Source: DATJLY01 sp035518375 (GTDB lineage Bacteria; Pseudomonadota; Alphaproteobacteria; ATCC43930; CGMCC-115725). From it: 64,000 bases of DNA. Both the position numbers and the translations under genes were made by a program. Numbering within the stretch: position 1 is the first letter of the stretch; every line of letters begins with the position of its first letter. This document shows positions 9,108-17,269 of the stretch, piece after piece. The DNA is taken from NCBI GenBank assembly GCA_035518375.1, contig DATIXQ010000107.1, forward strand, positions 50,821 to 114,820, given 5' to 3'. Below the pieces are notes generated by a model that was not told the origin of the DNA, did not search any database, and saw only the letters and a program-made list of their open reading frames with translations.

Positions 9108-10118
9108 ATGCCCTCGTATTTCGATCCGCTTGTCGTCGAGCAGTGGGGCGGCGCCTTCCTGCGCGAAGACAAGATCGAAGAGGCATTGCGGCGGCTTATA
9201 CCGAATGCTGCGATCACAGCAGGGCGCTACAGCTATCCGAGCCGCGCCGAGACGCGCGATCTCGCCTGGAACCACATGGACCAAAACCATCGCCCGACCA
9301 TTCATGAAACATACGGCGATGCGGCGCGCGTCCACATCGGAGAGCATTCCGCGTTCTCCCTCACCCGCTTCGGCCGCTGGCCATTCGTGATCCCGGTCTT
9401 CGACGGCCGCCACAAGGAGAACGGCTTCTACCAGATCATCCTGTTGTTCGGCCTCTTCGTGATTATCACCATCATCGAGTGCAACGAGGTACACGGCGCA
9501 ACGCAGATGGACATCCGCTGGTTCATCGCGTCCCATCGCGGACTGCGTTTCCTGCACAAGCCGCTCAATCGACGCCTCACGCGGTTGAACGACGAACAGA
9601 ACCGGGCAGATGACGAGATACGCGACCGACGCACTGCGCTCCGCGCACAGGGCTACAGTTTCGTCACCGATCGGCCGGATTTCCTGAACGCCAATATCGT
9701 GGCGAACGACGTGATCTTCCCGCCGCTAGGGCCTGCCCAGCCGATCCTGCTGGCGGAGCTCGCGCCCGAGGCGCCGGTTCGCGTCGAGCTCGGCGGGCGG
9801 GCCTTCATTCTCCGCCGGCGGCCTGACGGTGGCGTGGACGTGTGGCCGGGCATCTGCCTCCATGAAGGCGCTGCGCTCGCGCCCGAGCATATCCTCGGGC
9901 GCGTCGCCAAATGCCCCTGGCATGGGCTCGAGTGGGGCGCGAGCCAGCTAAGCGAGAATACGCCCAGCGTCGAGATGTGCGGCGCGCGGCTTGAACTTGC
10001 GGCTGGCAGGATCCATCTCCGCCCGAGCGCGCGATCACGCGCCGCCGCGCGCACCGAGCCGGCGGCCGAGCAGTTCGCGCAGGGAGAAGACGCCACGAGG
10101 CGAACGGGGAACTCATGA
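9108..10118 (+). CDS. Membrane-associated protein with C-terminal Rieske [2Fe-2S] domain
   Basis: This 336-residue protein has an N-terminal region I do not recognise and a hydrophobic segment at about residues 107-124. The C-terminal domain carries both halves of a Rieske cluster ligand set: C250-x-H252 (CLHEGA) and C269-x2-H272 (CPWHGLEW). The spacing of about 17 residues is normal for Rieske domains. No non-haem iron oxygenase catalytic domain follows, so it is more likely an electron-transfer partner or part of an unknown membrane redox enzyme. Its stop overlaps the next ATG (ATGA at 10115-10118), linking it to the flippase-like protein. Confidence 0.75.
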   Translation: MPSYFDPLVVEQWGGAFLREDKIEEALRRLIPNAAITAGRYSYPSRAETRDLAWNHMDQNHRPTIHETYGDAARVHIGEHSAFSLTRFGRWPFVIPVFDGRHKENGFYQIILLFGLFVIITIIECNEVHGATQMDIRWFIASHRGLRFLHKPLNRRLTRLNDEQNRADDEIRDRRTALRAQGYSFVTDRPDFLNANIVANDVIFPPLGPAQPILLAELAPEAPVRVELGGRAFILRRRPDGGVDVWPGICLHEGAALAPEHILGRVAKCPWHGLEWGASQLSENTPSVEMCGARLELAAGRIHLRPSARSRAAARTEPAAEQFAQGEDATRRTGNS

Positions 10119-11143
10119 GGCGGCCGGCTATATGGAAGCTGCTGTTGCTTTTGGCAGCGTTCGCCGCGCTCACTTACTGGGCGGCTCAAACGGTCGATTG
10201 GTCGCAACTTCTAAAGGAGCTTGCGGCCGCTTCGCCATTCGACATCGCCGTAATGCTGGTCGGATGGATCGCGGTTCTATGCCTCCGGCCGCTGCGCATG
10301 CTGTTCCTGCTGCGCGCAACGTCGCGCGAGATTTCGTCCGAGTATGGTCCTGTATGGGCTGCGCACATTGTCGGCATGGGCACGAACAGCGTGACGCCGA
10401 TGCGGGGCGGCGACGTTGTCATGGCGCTCATCATGAACCGTCGCCTGCCCGTCAGCGTGCCGCAGGCGCTTTCGGTTATCATCGTCGATCGCGCCTGCGA
10501 CACGGCAACGGTGGTCGCGATTTTCCTTGGCGCGCTCGTCTTCCTGCCCAGTGCAACGGCATGGTCCTCGCACGCCGCGCTCGTACTGCTCGCCGGGCTT
10601 GTCCTCGGCATCGCAGCCGTCGCCGTCATGGTCAAGGTGCGCGAACCACTCCTCGCGTTCCTCGGCGATCGGCTCGCGCGCTACCGCTTCGGCGTGCGCC
10701 TCCACACAATGGCGCGTGATCTCCTGTCGGGACTCGGCACGCTGCAGGATTTGAGGCTGGCGCTCATTGTCTTTCTGTTGTCGGTCGCGCTCTGGGGCGC
10801 AACGGTTGCTGCCTATTGGTTCGGGCTGCACGCCGTCTGGCATGGTGGCTCCGTGGCAGCGGCCGCATTCGCGTCGGCGGTAGTGGCGCTGAGCTTCGTC
10901 GTGCCGCTTGCGCCGGGCGGAATCGGAGTATTCCAGGCAGCGGCGGTTTTCGCCCTTACCGCCTTCGGAATACCGGTTGAGCCCGCGCTCGCCTTCGCCA
11001 TCATCAGCCATGCCTTGCAGCTCGTGACGGTGCTGGTCCTGGCGGCCCTGGCGCTGAGGGGACTCGCCATGTTCCCTGCGCGCGTCGCGGCTCCTGGGGC
11101 GGGCGAGCCCGGTACGCCCGGGCTGGCGTCGCGCATTCCGTAA
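10115..11143 (+). CDS. UPF0104 / lysylphosphatidylglycerol-synthase transmembrane-domain protein (flippase-like)
   Basis: A 342-residue polytopic membrane protein with seven to eight predicted hydrophobic segments. It has typical family features: LRMLFLLRATSR after the second helix, GMGTNSVTPMRGGDVV (the NxxxPxRxGE-like loop) and SFVVPLAPGGIGVFQAA in the C-terminal half. Members include the membrane half of MprF and proteins that accompany GT2 enzymes in lipid-linked sugar systems. No aminoacyl-transferase domain is attached, so the enzymatic half of MprF is absent. Its position behind a DPM-like GT2 supports movement of a lipid-linked sugar, which is inference. Confidence 0.8.
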   Translation: MRRPAIWKLLLLLAAFAALTYWAAQTVDWSQLLKELAAASPFDIAVMLVGWIAVLCLRPLRMLFLLRATSREISSEYGPVWAAHIVGMGTNSVTPMRGGDVVMALIMNRRLPVSVPQALSVIIVDRACDTATVVAIFLGALVFLPSATAWSSHAALVLLAGLVLGIAAVAVMVKVREPLLAFLGDRLARYRFGVRLHTMARDLLSGLGTLQDLRLALIVFLLSVALWGATVAAYWFGLHAVWHGGSVAAAAFASAVVALSFVVPLAPGGIGVFQAAAVFALTAFGIPVEPALAFAIISHALQLVTVLVLAALALRGLAMFPARVAAPGAGEPGTPGLASRIP

Positions 11144-11243
11144 AGCCGCTCGCCCGGCGAAGCGAACGGGATCGAACTTGCCGAGCCAAGACCCACGAAA
11201 TACAATCGAAACAATGGGTTTCCGAACGGAGGGGACCGCGCGA

Positions 11244-13268
11244 GTGGTCGGTGTAGAGCGTACCGGTGGCGGCGAAGGCAGGGCGAACGGCCCGCACGTG
11301 CCGTTCGAGATCGGCCTTGTCCAGATCAACAACAGCTTCTCGGGGCAGAACTACCTACCCTATTCGGTCGCCCTGCTCGAAGCCTATGCGCGGCACAAGG
11401 CGGCTGATCCCGCGCGCTATCGCTTCCGTCTGCCCATCTACAAGCGCATCCGCATCGGCAGCGCGGTCGAGCAGCTTCAGGGCTGCGATATCGTCGGCTT
11501 CAGCACCTATGTCTGGAACGGGCAGATCTCACTCGAGATCGCGCGGCGCCTGAAGCGGCAGCAGCCGGACGTTCTCATCGTCTTCGGCGGCCCGCACGTG
11601 CCGGATCAGCCGGAGGCGTTCCTGCGCGCCAACCCGTTCATCGATATCGCGGTCCACAACGAGGGCGAGCAGACCTTTCTGCGCCTTCTCGAACGTTTCC
11701 CCGAGCGGCACTGGGCCGACATTCCGGGCGTGAGCTTCCTCGCGCCCGATGGCAGTTTCACGCGCAACACGGGCGGGCCGCGCTTCCGCGACCTCGACGA
11801 GGTGCCGTCGCCCTTCCTGTCGGGCGCGCTCGACCCGATCATGCGCGCCAATCCTGATGAGACTTGGATCGGCCTCTGGGAGACGAATCGCGGGTGCCCC
11901 TTCCAGTGCACCTTCTGCGATTGGGGTTCGGCGACCGCAGCGAAAGTCACGAAGTTCGGGATCGATCGGCTTTTCGCCGAGCTCGACTGGTTCGCGCAGA
12001 ACAAGATCGAATACATCTTTTGCTGCGACGCGAATTTCGGCATCCAGAAGCGCGACGTCGAGATCGCAGAATACGCCGCGAAGCGCAAGGCCGTATCGGG
12101 TTATCCCAAGGCCCTTTCGGTGCAGAACACCAAGAACGCGACGGAGCGTGCCTATCTCACGCAGAAGATCCTGTCGGATGCCGGGCTCAACAAGGGCGTG
12201 GCGCTTTCGATGCAGAGCGTCGACGCGACGGCGCTCGCCTCGATCAAGCGCGACAACATCTCGCTCGAGACCTATATGGAATTGCAGCGCCGCTTCACGC
12301 GCGACGGCGTCGAAACGTACAGCGACCTGATCCTCGGCCTACCGGGCGAGACCTACGACAGCTTCTCCAATGGCGTGCAGCTCCTGATCGAGACGGGGCA
12401 GCACAACCGCATCCAGTTCAACAACCTGTCGATCCTGCCGAATGCCGAGATGGGCGATCCCGCTTATCAGAAAAAGTACGGCATGGTTACGGTCGAATCG
12501 AAGATCATTAACATCCACGGCGAGCGGGTCGAGCTCGAGGACGACGTGCCTGAGCTCCAGGATCTCGTCGTCGCCACGCATGCAATGCCGGCTGCGGATT
12601 GGCGCCGGACGCGCGCCTTCTGTTGGATCACGGCGCTCTTGCATTTCGACAAGCTCTTCCAGATCCCCCTCATCGTCGCCCACGAGCTTTCGGGCGCGCC
12701 CTATCGCGAGATGCTGGAGGCATTTCTCGATGTCGACGGGGCGGAATATCCGCTCCTCGGCAAGATCCGCGACTTCTTCCTGGCTGAGGCGCGCGCCATC
12801 CAGGAGGGCGCGCCGGAATACGTTTTCTCCGAAGCCTATCTCGGCATCTATTGGCCAGCAGACGAATACATGTTCATCAAGCTCACCGATGAGCGGCAGT
12901 TCGAGGAGTTCTATCGTCAGGCCGGGCGGCTTCTGAAAAGCATCGTCACCGAGCGCTGCGGCGGCGCGCTCGACCGGATGCTCGACGATGCTCTGCGCCT
13001 CAATCGTGCGCTCGTGAAGCAACCCTTCGTCGGCGACAATACCGTGGTCGAGACGAGTTCCGACCTCATGAGCTTCTACAACGCCATCCGGCAGGGCGAG
13101 AAGGCGGCGTTGCGCACCGAGACGACGAAGGTGCTGATCGACCGGTCGAGTCAGACCTGGAACGATTTTCAGACCTGGTGCCGCGAAGTCGTGTGGTGGG
13201 GCAACAAGAAAGGCGCCTACCTCTATCACAATCGCACCGTCGAAGCGCAGCTCGCAGGGCATTTCTGA
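11244..13268 (+). CDS. B12-binding-domain radical SAM protein
   Basis: Start GTG 11244 is preferred because GGAGGGG lies 9 nt upstream; in-frame TTG 11178 and ATG 11214 lack a comparable site. The N-terminal cobalamin-binding-like domain contains GCDIVGFSTYVWNGQ and FGGPHVPDQPEAFL. The radical SAM CxxxCxxC motif (RGCPFQCTFCDWG) has cysteines at residues 218, 222 and 225. A long C-terminal region follows. Family enzymes do C-methylations, rearrangements or other radical steps; the substrate cannot be told from sequence. Location directly before nucleotide-sugar genes suggests a sugar, lipid or glycan tailoring role. Confidence 0.85.
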   Translation: MVGVERTGGGEGRANGPHVPFEIGLVQINNSFSGQNYLPYSVALLEAYARHKAADPARYRFRLPIYKRIRIGSAVEQLQGCDIVGFSTYVWNGQISLEIARRLKRQQPDVLIVFGGPHVPDQPEAFLRANPFIDIAVHNEGEQTFLRLLERFPERHWADIPGVSFLAPDGSFTRNTGGPRFRDLDEVPSPFLSGALDPIMRANPDETWIGLWETNRGCPFQCTFCDWGSATAAKVTKFGIDRLFAELDWFAQNKIEYIFCCDANFGIQKRDVEIAEYAAKRKAVSGYPKALSVQNTKNATERAYLTQKILSDAGLNKGVALSMQSVDATALASIKRDNISLETYMELQRRFTRDGVETYSDLILGLPGETYDSFSNGVQLLIETGQHNRIQFNNLSILPNAEMGDPAYQKKYGMVTVESKIINIHGERVELEDDVPELQDLVVATHAMPAADWRRTRAFCWITALLHFDKLFQIPLIVAHELSGAPYREMLEAFLDVDGAEYPLLGKIRDFFLAEARAIQEGAPEYVFSEAYLGIYWPADEYMFIKLTDERQFEEFYRQAGRLLKSIVTERCGGALDRMLDDALRLNRALVKQPFVGDNTVVETSSDLMSFYNAIRQGEKAALRTETTKVLIDRSSQTWNDFQTWCREVVWWGNKKGAYLYHNRTVEAQLAGHF

Positions 13269-13275
13269 CTTCACG

Positions 13276-14235
13276 ATGAGATACCGCGCGCTCGGCACGT
13301 CCGGGCTCACCGTTTCCGAGATCGGTTTTGGCGCCTGGGGCATTGGCGGGCGGACGGCAGGCGAAACCTCCTATGGCGACACCGACGACCGGCGCTCGCG
13401 AGCCGCCCTGGAGCGTGCGTTGGCGCTCGGCATCACCTTCTTCGATACGGCCAACGTCTATGGCGACGGGCACAGCGAGCGCCTCATCGGCGAGGTTTTC
13501 GCCGGCGCGCGCGCGCAAGTGGTGATAGCGACAAAGGCGGGGCTCGAGAAATTCGGGACGCCGGCACAGTTTACGCCCGAGCGGCTGCGCCGCTCGCTCG
13601 AAGGCAGCCTCGCCCGCCTCAAGTCCGATTACGTGGATCTCTTGCAGCTTCACGATCCGCCTTCCGATCTCTTCCGTACCGCGCCCGAAGTCTTCGCCGC
13701 GCTCGAGGATTTTCGCCGCGAAGACATGGTGCGCGCGTTTGGCGTCTCGGCGAAATCGCCAGCGGATGCGCTGAAGCTCATCGAGGGACACGCGCTCGCG
13801 GCGGTCCAGGTCAATCTCAACATGCTCGATGTGCGCGCGGCCGAAGGGGGCCTGCTCGAGATCGCGCGCGCCAGGGGGATCGGCATCATCGCGCGTACGC
13901 CCTTGTCGTTCGGGTTTCTGTCGGGCGCGCCCGAGACGCACGAATTTCCGCCCGGCGATCATCGCCGGAGCTGGCCTGTGGCCCAGCTCGAGCGTTGGCG
14001 CGCCGGCGCGCGCGCGGCCGCGGCGATTGCAGCCGAACCGGGCGAGAAACTGAGCCAAGCCGCGCTGCGCTTCTGCCTCTCATTCGCCGCCGTCTCAAGC
14101 GTCATTCCCGGCATCCTCGGCGCCGAAGAAGCGGATGAGAATGCGCAGGCGAGCGACCTCGGCCCCCTTTCCGAATCGGTGCGCGAGCGAATCCTGGCAT
14201 TGAATCGCGCGCAATCCTTCTTCGCTGGCGGCTGA
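13276..14235 (+). CDS. Aldo/keto reductase
   Basis: A 319-residue (beta/alpha)8 NADPH-dependent oxidoreductase. The catalytic tetrad is visible: Asp in TFFDTANVYG, Tyr in the same motif, Lys in VVIATKAG and His in LLQLHDPPSD. The C-terminal segment FAAVSSVIPGILGAEEADEN is the usual cofactor-phosphate region. It starts 7 nt after the radical SAM gene stop, so the two are probably co-translated. In this cluster it could reduce a 4-keto deoxysugar intermediate, the last step often done by an SDR; this is inference. Confidence 0.85.
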   Translation: MRYRALGTSGLTVSEIGFGAWGIGGRTAGETSYGDTDDRRSRAALERALALGITFFDTANVYGDGHSERLIGEVFAGARAQVVIATKAGLEKFGTPAQFTPERLRRSLEGSLARLKSDYVDLLQLHDPPSDLFRTAPEVFAALEDFRREDMVRAFGVSAKSPADALKLIEGHALAAVQVNLNMLDVRAAEGGLLEIARARGIGIIARTPLSFGFLSGAPETHEFPPGDHRRSWPVAQLERWRAGARAAAAIAAEPGEKLSQAALRFCLSFAAVSSVIPGILGAEEADENAQASDLGPLSESVRERILALNRAQSFFAGG

Positions 14236-14281
14236 CCTGCTGGCGTGTTAGACCCTCGAATTGCGGGCCAAGGGATGGTGA

Positions 14282-16198
14282 ATGCAGAAGGTTCTGGTGT
14301 GCGGCGCGACCGGCTTCATCGGCCGGAACCTTGTTGAGCGGCTGGCCCAACGCGCCGATCTCGAGGTCCACGGGACGTGCTTCACGAAGCGGCCTGCCGA
14401 CATCGCGGGGGTGCGCTGGCACGAGGCGGATCTGCGCCGCGAGGACCATGTCGGACGGCTCGTGCCCGGATTCGACATCGTCATCCAAGCCGCGGCCACG
14501 ACCTCGGGTGCGCGCGACATCGTCGAGCGCCCCTATATCCACACGACCGACAATGCGGTTATGAACTCGCTGCTGCTGCGCGCGGCGTACGACGCAAAGG
14601 TCAAGCACTTCCTCTTCTTCAGCTGCTCGGTGATGTATCCCTCGAACCCTGTGCCGCTCAAAGAGGACGATTGGGATGCGAGCCGGCCGCTCGAGCCGCG
14701 CTATCAGGCAAGTGGCTGGACCAAGGTCTATATCGAGAAGATGTGCGAGTTCTATGCCGGTCTCGGCGTGACCCGGCACACCATCATTCGCCATTCGAAC
14801 GTCTACGGGCCGCACGACAAGTTCGACCTCGAGCGCAGTCACGTTTTCGGTGCGACGGTGACGAAGGTCATGACCGCGCCGGGTCGCGCGATCACGGTCT
14901 GGGGCAGCGGCGAGGAAGCGCGCGATCTTCTCTATGTCGACGATCTCGTCGATTTCGTCGAGTGCGCGATCGAACAGCAAACGGCTCCTTACGCGCTCTA
15001 CAACGTTGGATGCGGCCGCGCGATCAGCGTCGATGAACTGGCGCGAAGCATCATCGCCGCCTCGGGCCGCGCACTTGATATCGAGCACGACTTGACGAAG
15101 CCTTCGATCCCCACCTCGCTGGCGCTCGATTGCGGCAAGGCCGCACGCGAGCTTGGTTGGCAGCCCAAGACCACGCTCAAGGACGGCATCGCCAAGACGC
15201 TCGCGTGGTGGCAGGCGAACGAGCCGACACCACACGCGGGCGCGGCCGGCGCCAAGACGCCGTCCGCCGAAGAATTCTATCGCGCGATCTACCGCATCAG
15301 GCGCGTCGAGGAAAAGATCATCGAGCTCTATCCGAGCGACAAGATCAAAAGTCCGGTCCATCTCTCGATCGGACAGGAGGCGGTCTCCGTCGGTGTGAGC
15401 AGCACGCTCGCCGAGGGCGACATTGCCTTCGGCACGTATCGCGGACACGCGCTCTACCTCGCCAAGGGCGGCGACATGCGGCGCATGATCGCCGAGCTTT
15501 ACGGCAAGTTAGACGGCGCCGCGCGCGGCAAAGCAGGCTCGATGCACCTGATCGACGTTGGCGCCGGCATGATGGGCACCTCCGCCATCGTCGCCACGAC
15601 GATTCCGCAGGCAGTCGGCTATGCCTTCGCGCTCAAGTCACGAAAGAGCCGCGCCGTCGTCGCGGTGTTCTTCGGCGACGGCGCGCTGGATGAAGGTGTC
15701 GCTTACGAGAGCATGAATTTCGCGGCATTACGACGGCTGCCGATCCTTTTCGTATGCGAGAACAACTTCTACGCGATCTATTCGCACATCCGCGACCGCA
15801 TGCCGGAGCCTGACCCTTGTGCGCGTGCGACCGTGTTCGGCATCCCGACCGAGCGGATTGCCGATGGCAACGTACGGCACATTTTCGATGCAAGCGCCGC
15901 GGCGGTCGCCGCCATTCGCGAAGGTGGCGGTCCGCGCTTTCTCGAGTGCCTCACCTATCGCTGGCGCGACCATGTCGGACCCGAAGAGGACCGGCGCTGG
16001 AAATATCGCCCCGACGCCGAGCTCGACGCCTGGATCGCACGCGACGAGATGGCGCGCATCGGCAAGGAGCTGCCGGCCGCTGCAAAACGGAAGATTGAGG
16101 AAAGCGTCGACGCCGAGATCGCCGACGCGATCTCATTTGCCGAGGGGAGCGCCTTTCCGCCGCCCGCCGAGCTATATGCCGATGTCTTCCGGCAATAA
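14282..16198 (+). CDS. Fusion of NAD-dependent sugar epimerase/dehydratase (SDR) and ThDP-dependent E1alpha
   Basis: A 638-residue protein. Residues 1-315 are an extended SDR: GATGFIGRNL binds the dinucleotide, with FSCSVMYPSN and RHSNVYGPHD downstream. The usual YxxxK pair appears to read S144-G-W-T-K148, so the catalytic Tyr is not in its normal place. Residues 325-638 are a 2-oxoacid dehydrogenase E1alpha-type domain with FGTYRGHALYLAKGG, GKAGSMH and the ThDP motif G465-D-G followed by CENNFYAIYS. The E1beta gene overlaps its end. No E2 or E3 gene lies nearby, so ordinary dehydrogenase-complex function is unlikely. The role in sugar synthesis is inferred from context. Confidence 0.85.
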   Translation: MQKVLVCGATGFIGRNLVERLAQRADLEVHGTCFTKRPADIAGVRWHEADLRREDHVGRLVPGFDIVIQAAATTSGARDIVERPYIHTTDNAVMNSLLLRAAYDAKVKHFLFFSCSVMYPSNPVPLKEDDWDASRPLEPRYQASGWTKVYIEKMCEFYAGLGVTRHTIIRHSNVYGPHDKFDLERSHVFGATVTKVMTAPGRAITVWGSGEEARDLLYVDDLVDFVECAIEQQTAPYALYNVGCGRAISVDELARSIIAASGRALDIEHDLTKPSIPTSLALDCGKAARELGWQPKTTLKDGIAKTLAWWQANEPTPHAGAAGAKTPSAEEFYRAIYRIRRVEEKIIELYPSDKIKSPVHLSIGQEAVSVGVSSTLAEGDIAFGTYRGHALYLAKGGDMRRMIAELYGKLDGAARGKAGSMHLIDVGAGMMGTSAIVATTIPQAVGYAFALKSRKSRAVVAVFFGDGALDEGVAYESMNFAALRRLPILFVCENNFYAIYSHIRDRMPEPDPCARATVFGIPTERIADGNVRHIFDASAAAVAAIREGGGPRFLECLTYRWRDHVGPEEDRRWKYRPDAELDAWIARDEMARIGKELPAAAKRKIEESVDAEIADAISFAEGSAFPPPAELYADVFRQ

Positions 16199-17243
16199 GC
16201 CCACGCGAAGCATCTCCTATGCGGCTGCGCTCTACGAGGCGACGCGGCAGGAGATGGCGCTTGACCCTTCCGTCTTCGTCTTTGGGCTCGGCGTCGATGA
16301 TCCCAAGGGCATGTACGGCACGACGCTCGACCTGCACAACGAGTTCGGCGCCGACCGGAATTTCGACACGCCCCTGTCGGAAGACGCGATGACGGGCGTC
16401 GCGGTCGGCGCGGCGCTTGCCGGCATGCGGCCCATTCACGTGCATCAGCGCATGGATTTCCTCCTGCTCTGCATGAACCAGCTCGTCAACATCGCGGCCA
16501 AGAGCTGCTACATGTTCGCGGGCGCCGTGTCGGTGCCGATCGTGGTGCGCGCGATCATCGGCCGAAGCTGGGGCCAGGGCGCACAGCACAGCCAAGCGCT
16601 CCACTCCTACTTCATGCACGTGCCGGGGCTCAAAGTCGTGGCACCGTCGACACCGCATGATGCCAAGGGCTGCCTCGCCGCTGCGATTCGCGACGACAAT
16701 CCGGTGATCTTCATGGAACACCGGATGCTCTATCACAATACGGGCATCGTGCCCGAGGAGCCTTTCGTCGTGCCGTTCGGCCGTGCGCGCGTGCTGACCG
16801 AGGGCGACGACCTGACGATCGTCGCTGTGAGTCATATGGTGGTCGAGGCGCTGCGCGCGAAGCATCTTCTCGAAGAGGTCGGGATCGCTGCCGAAGTGAT
16901 CGATCCCGTTTCGCTGGCTCCGCTCGATATGGCAACGATCGCGCAGTCGGTTGCGCGGACGGGGCGCGTCCTCGTCGTTGACAATGGCTGGACCATGTGC
17001 GGCGCGAGCGGCGAGATCATCGCACAGCTTGTCGAGCGCCTCGATGATGGCAGGCCATTCCGCGCGGCGCGCATGGGCTACGAGCCTACTCCCTGCCCCA
17101 CGACGAAGCCGCTCGAGAACCTGTTCTATCCGACCGCCACGACCATTGCCGAGCGTGCTTATGCGCTCGTCAAAGGACGCGAGGACTGGCGGCCGGTCGC
17201 GGCGGAAGCCAAGGAAATCGCCGAATTCAAAGGACCATTCTGA
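16182..17243 (+). CDS. ThDP-dependent E1beta (transketolase pyrimidine-binding plus C-terminal domains)
   Basis: A 353-residue protein of the PDH/acetoin-dehydrogenase beta-subunit family. FDTPLSEDAMTGVAVGAA contains the conserved glutamate that activates ThDP, and QGAQHSQALHSYFMHVPG with the C-terminal transketolase domain (VAVSHMVVEALRA, GRVLVVDNGWTMCGASGEI) follows. Start ATG 16182 overlaps the E1alpha fusion by 17 nt (ATG 16176 is also in frame), so the two subunits are translationally coupled. Family beta subunits form alpha2beta2 tetramers with two active sites. Its dedicated partner is the C-terminal half of the upstream fusion. Confidence 0.88.
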   Translation: MSSGNKPTRSISYAAALYEATRQEMALDPSVFVFGLGVDDPKGMYGTTLDLHNEFGADRNFDTPLSEDAMTGVAVGAALAGMRPIHVHQRMDFLLLCMNQLVNIAAKSCYMFAGAVSVPIVVRAIIGRSWGQGAQHSQALHSYFMHVPGLKVVAPSTPHDAKGCLAAAIRDDNPVIFMEHRMLYHNTGIVPEEPFVVPFGRARVLTEGDDLTIVAVSHMVVEALRAKHLLEEVGIAAEVIDPVSLAPLDMATIAQSVARTGRVLVVDNGWTMCGASGEIIAQLVERLDDGRPFRAARMGYEPTPCPTTKPLENLFYPTATTIAERAYALVKGREDWRPVAAEAKEIAEFKGPF

Positions 17244-17269
17244 ATGCGGCTCTCGCCAAGGATGTGCGG

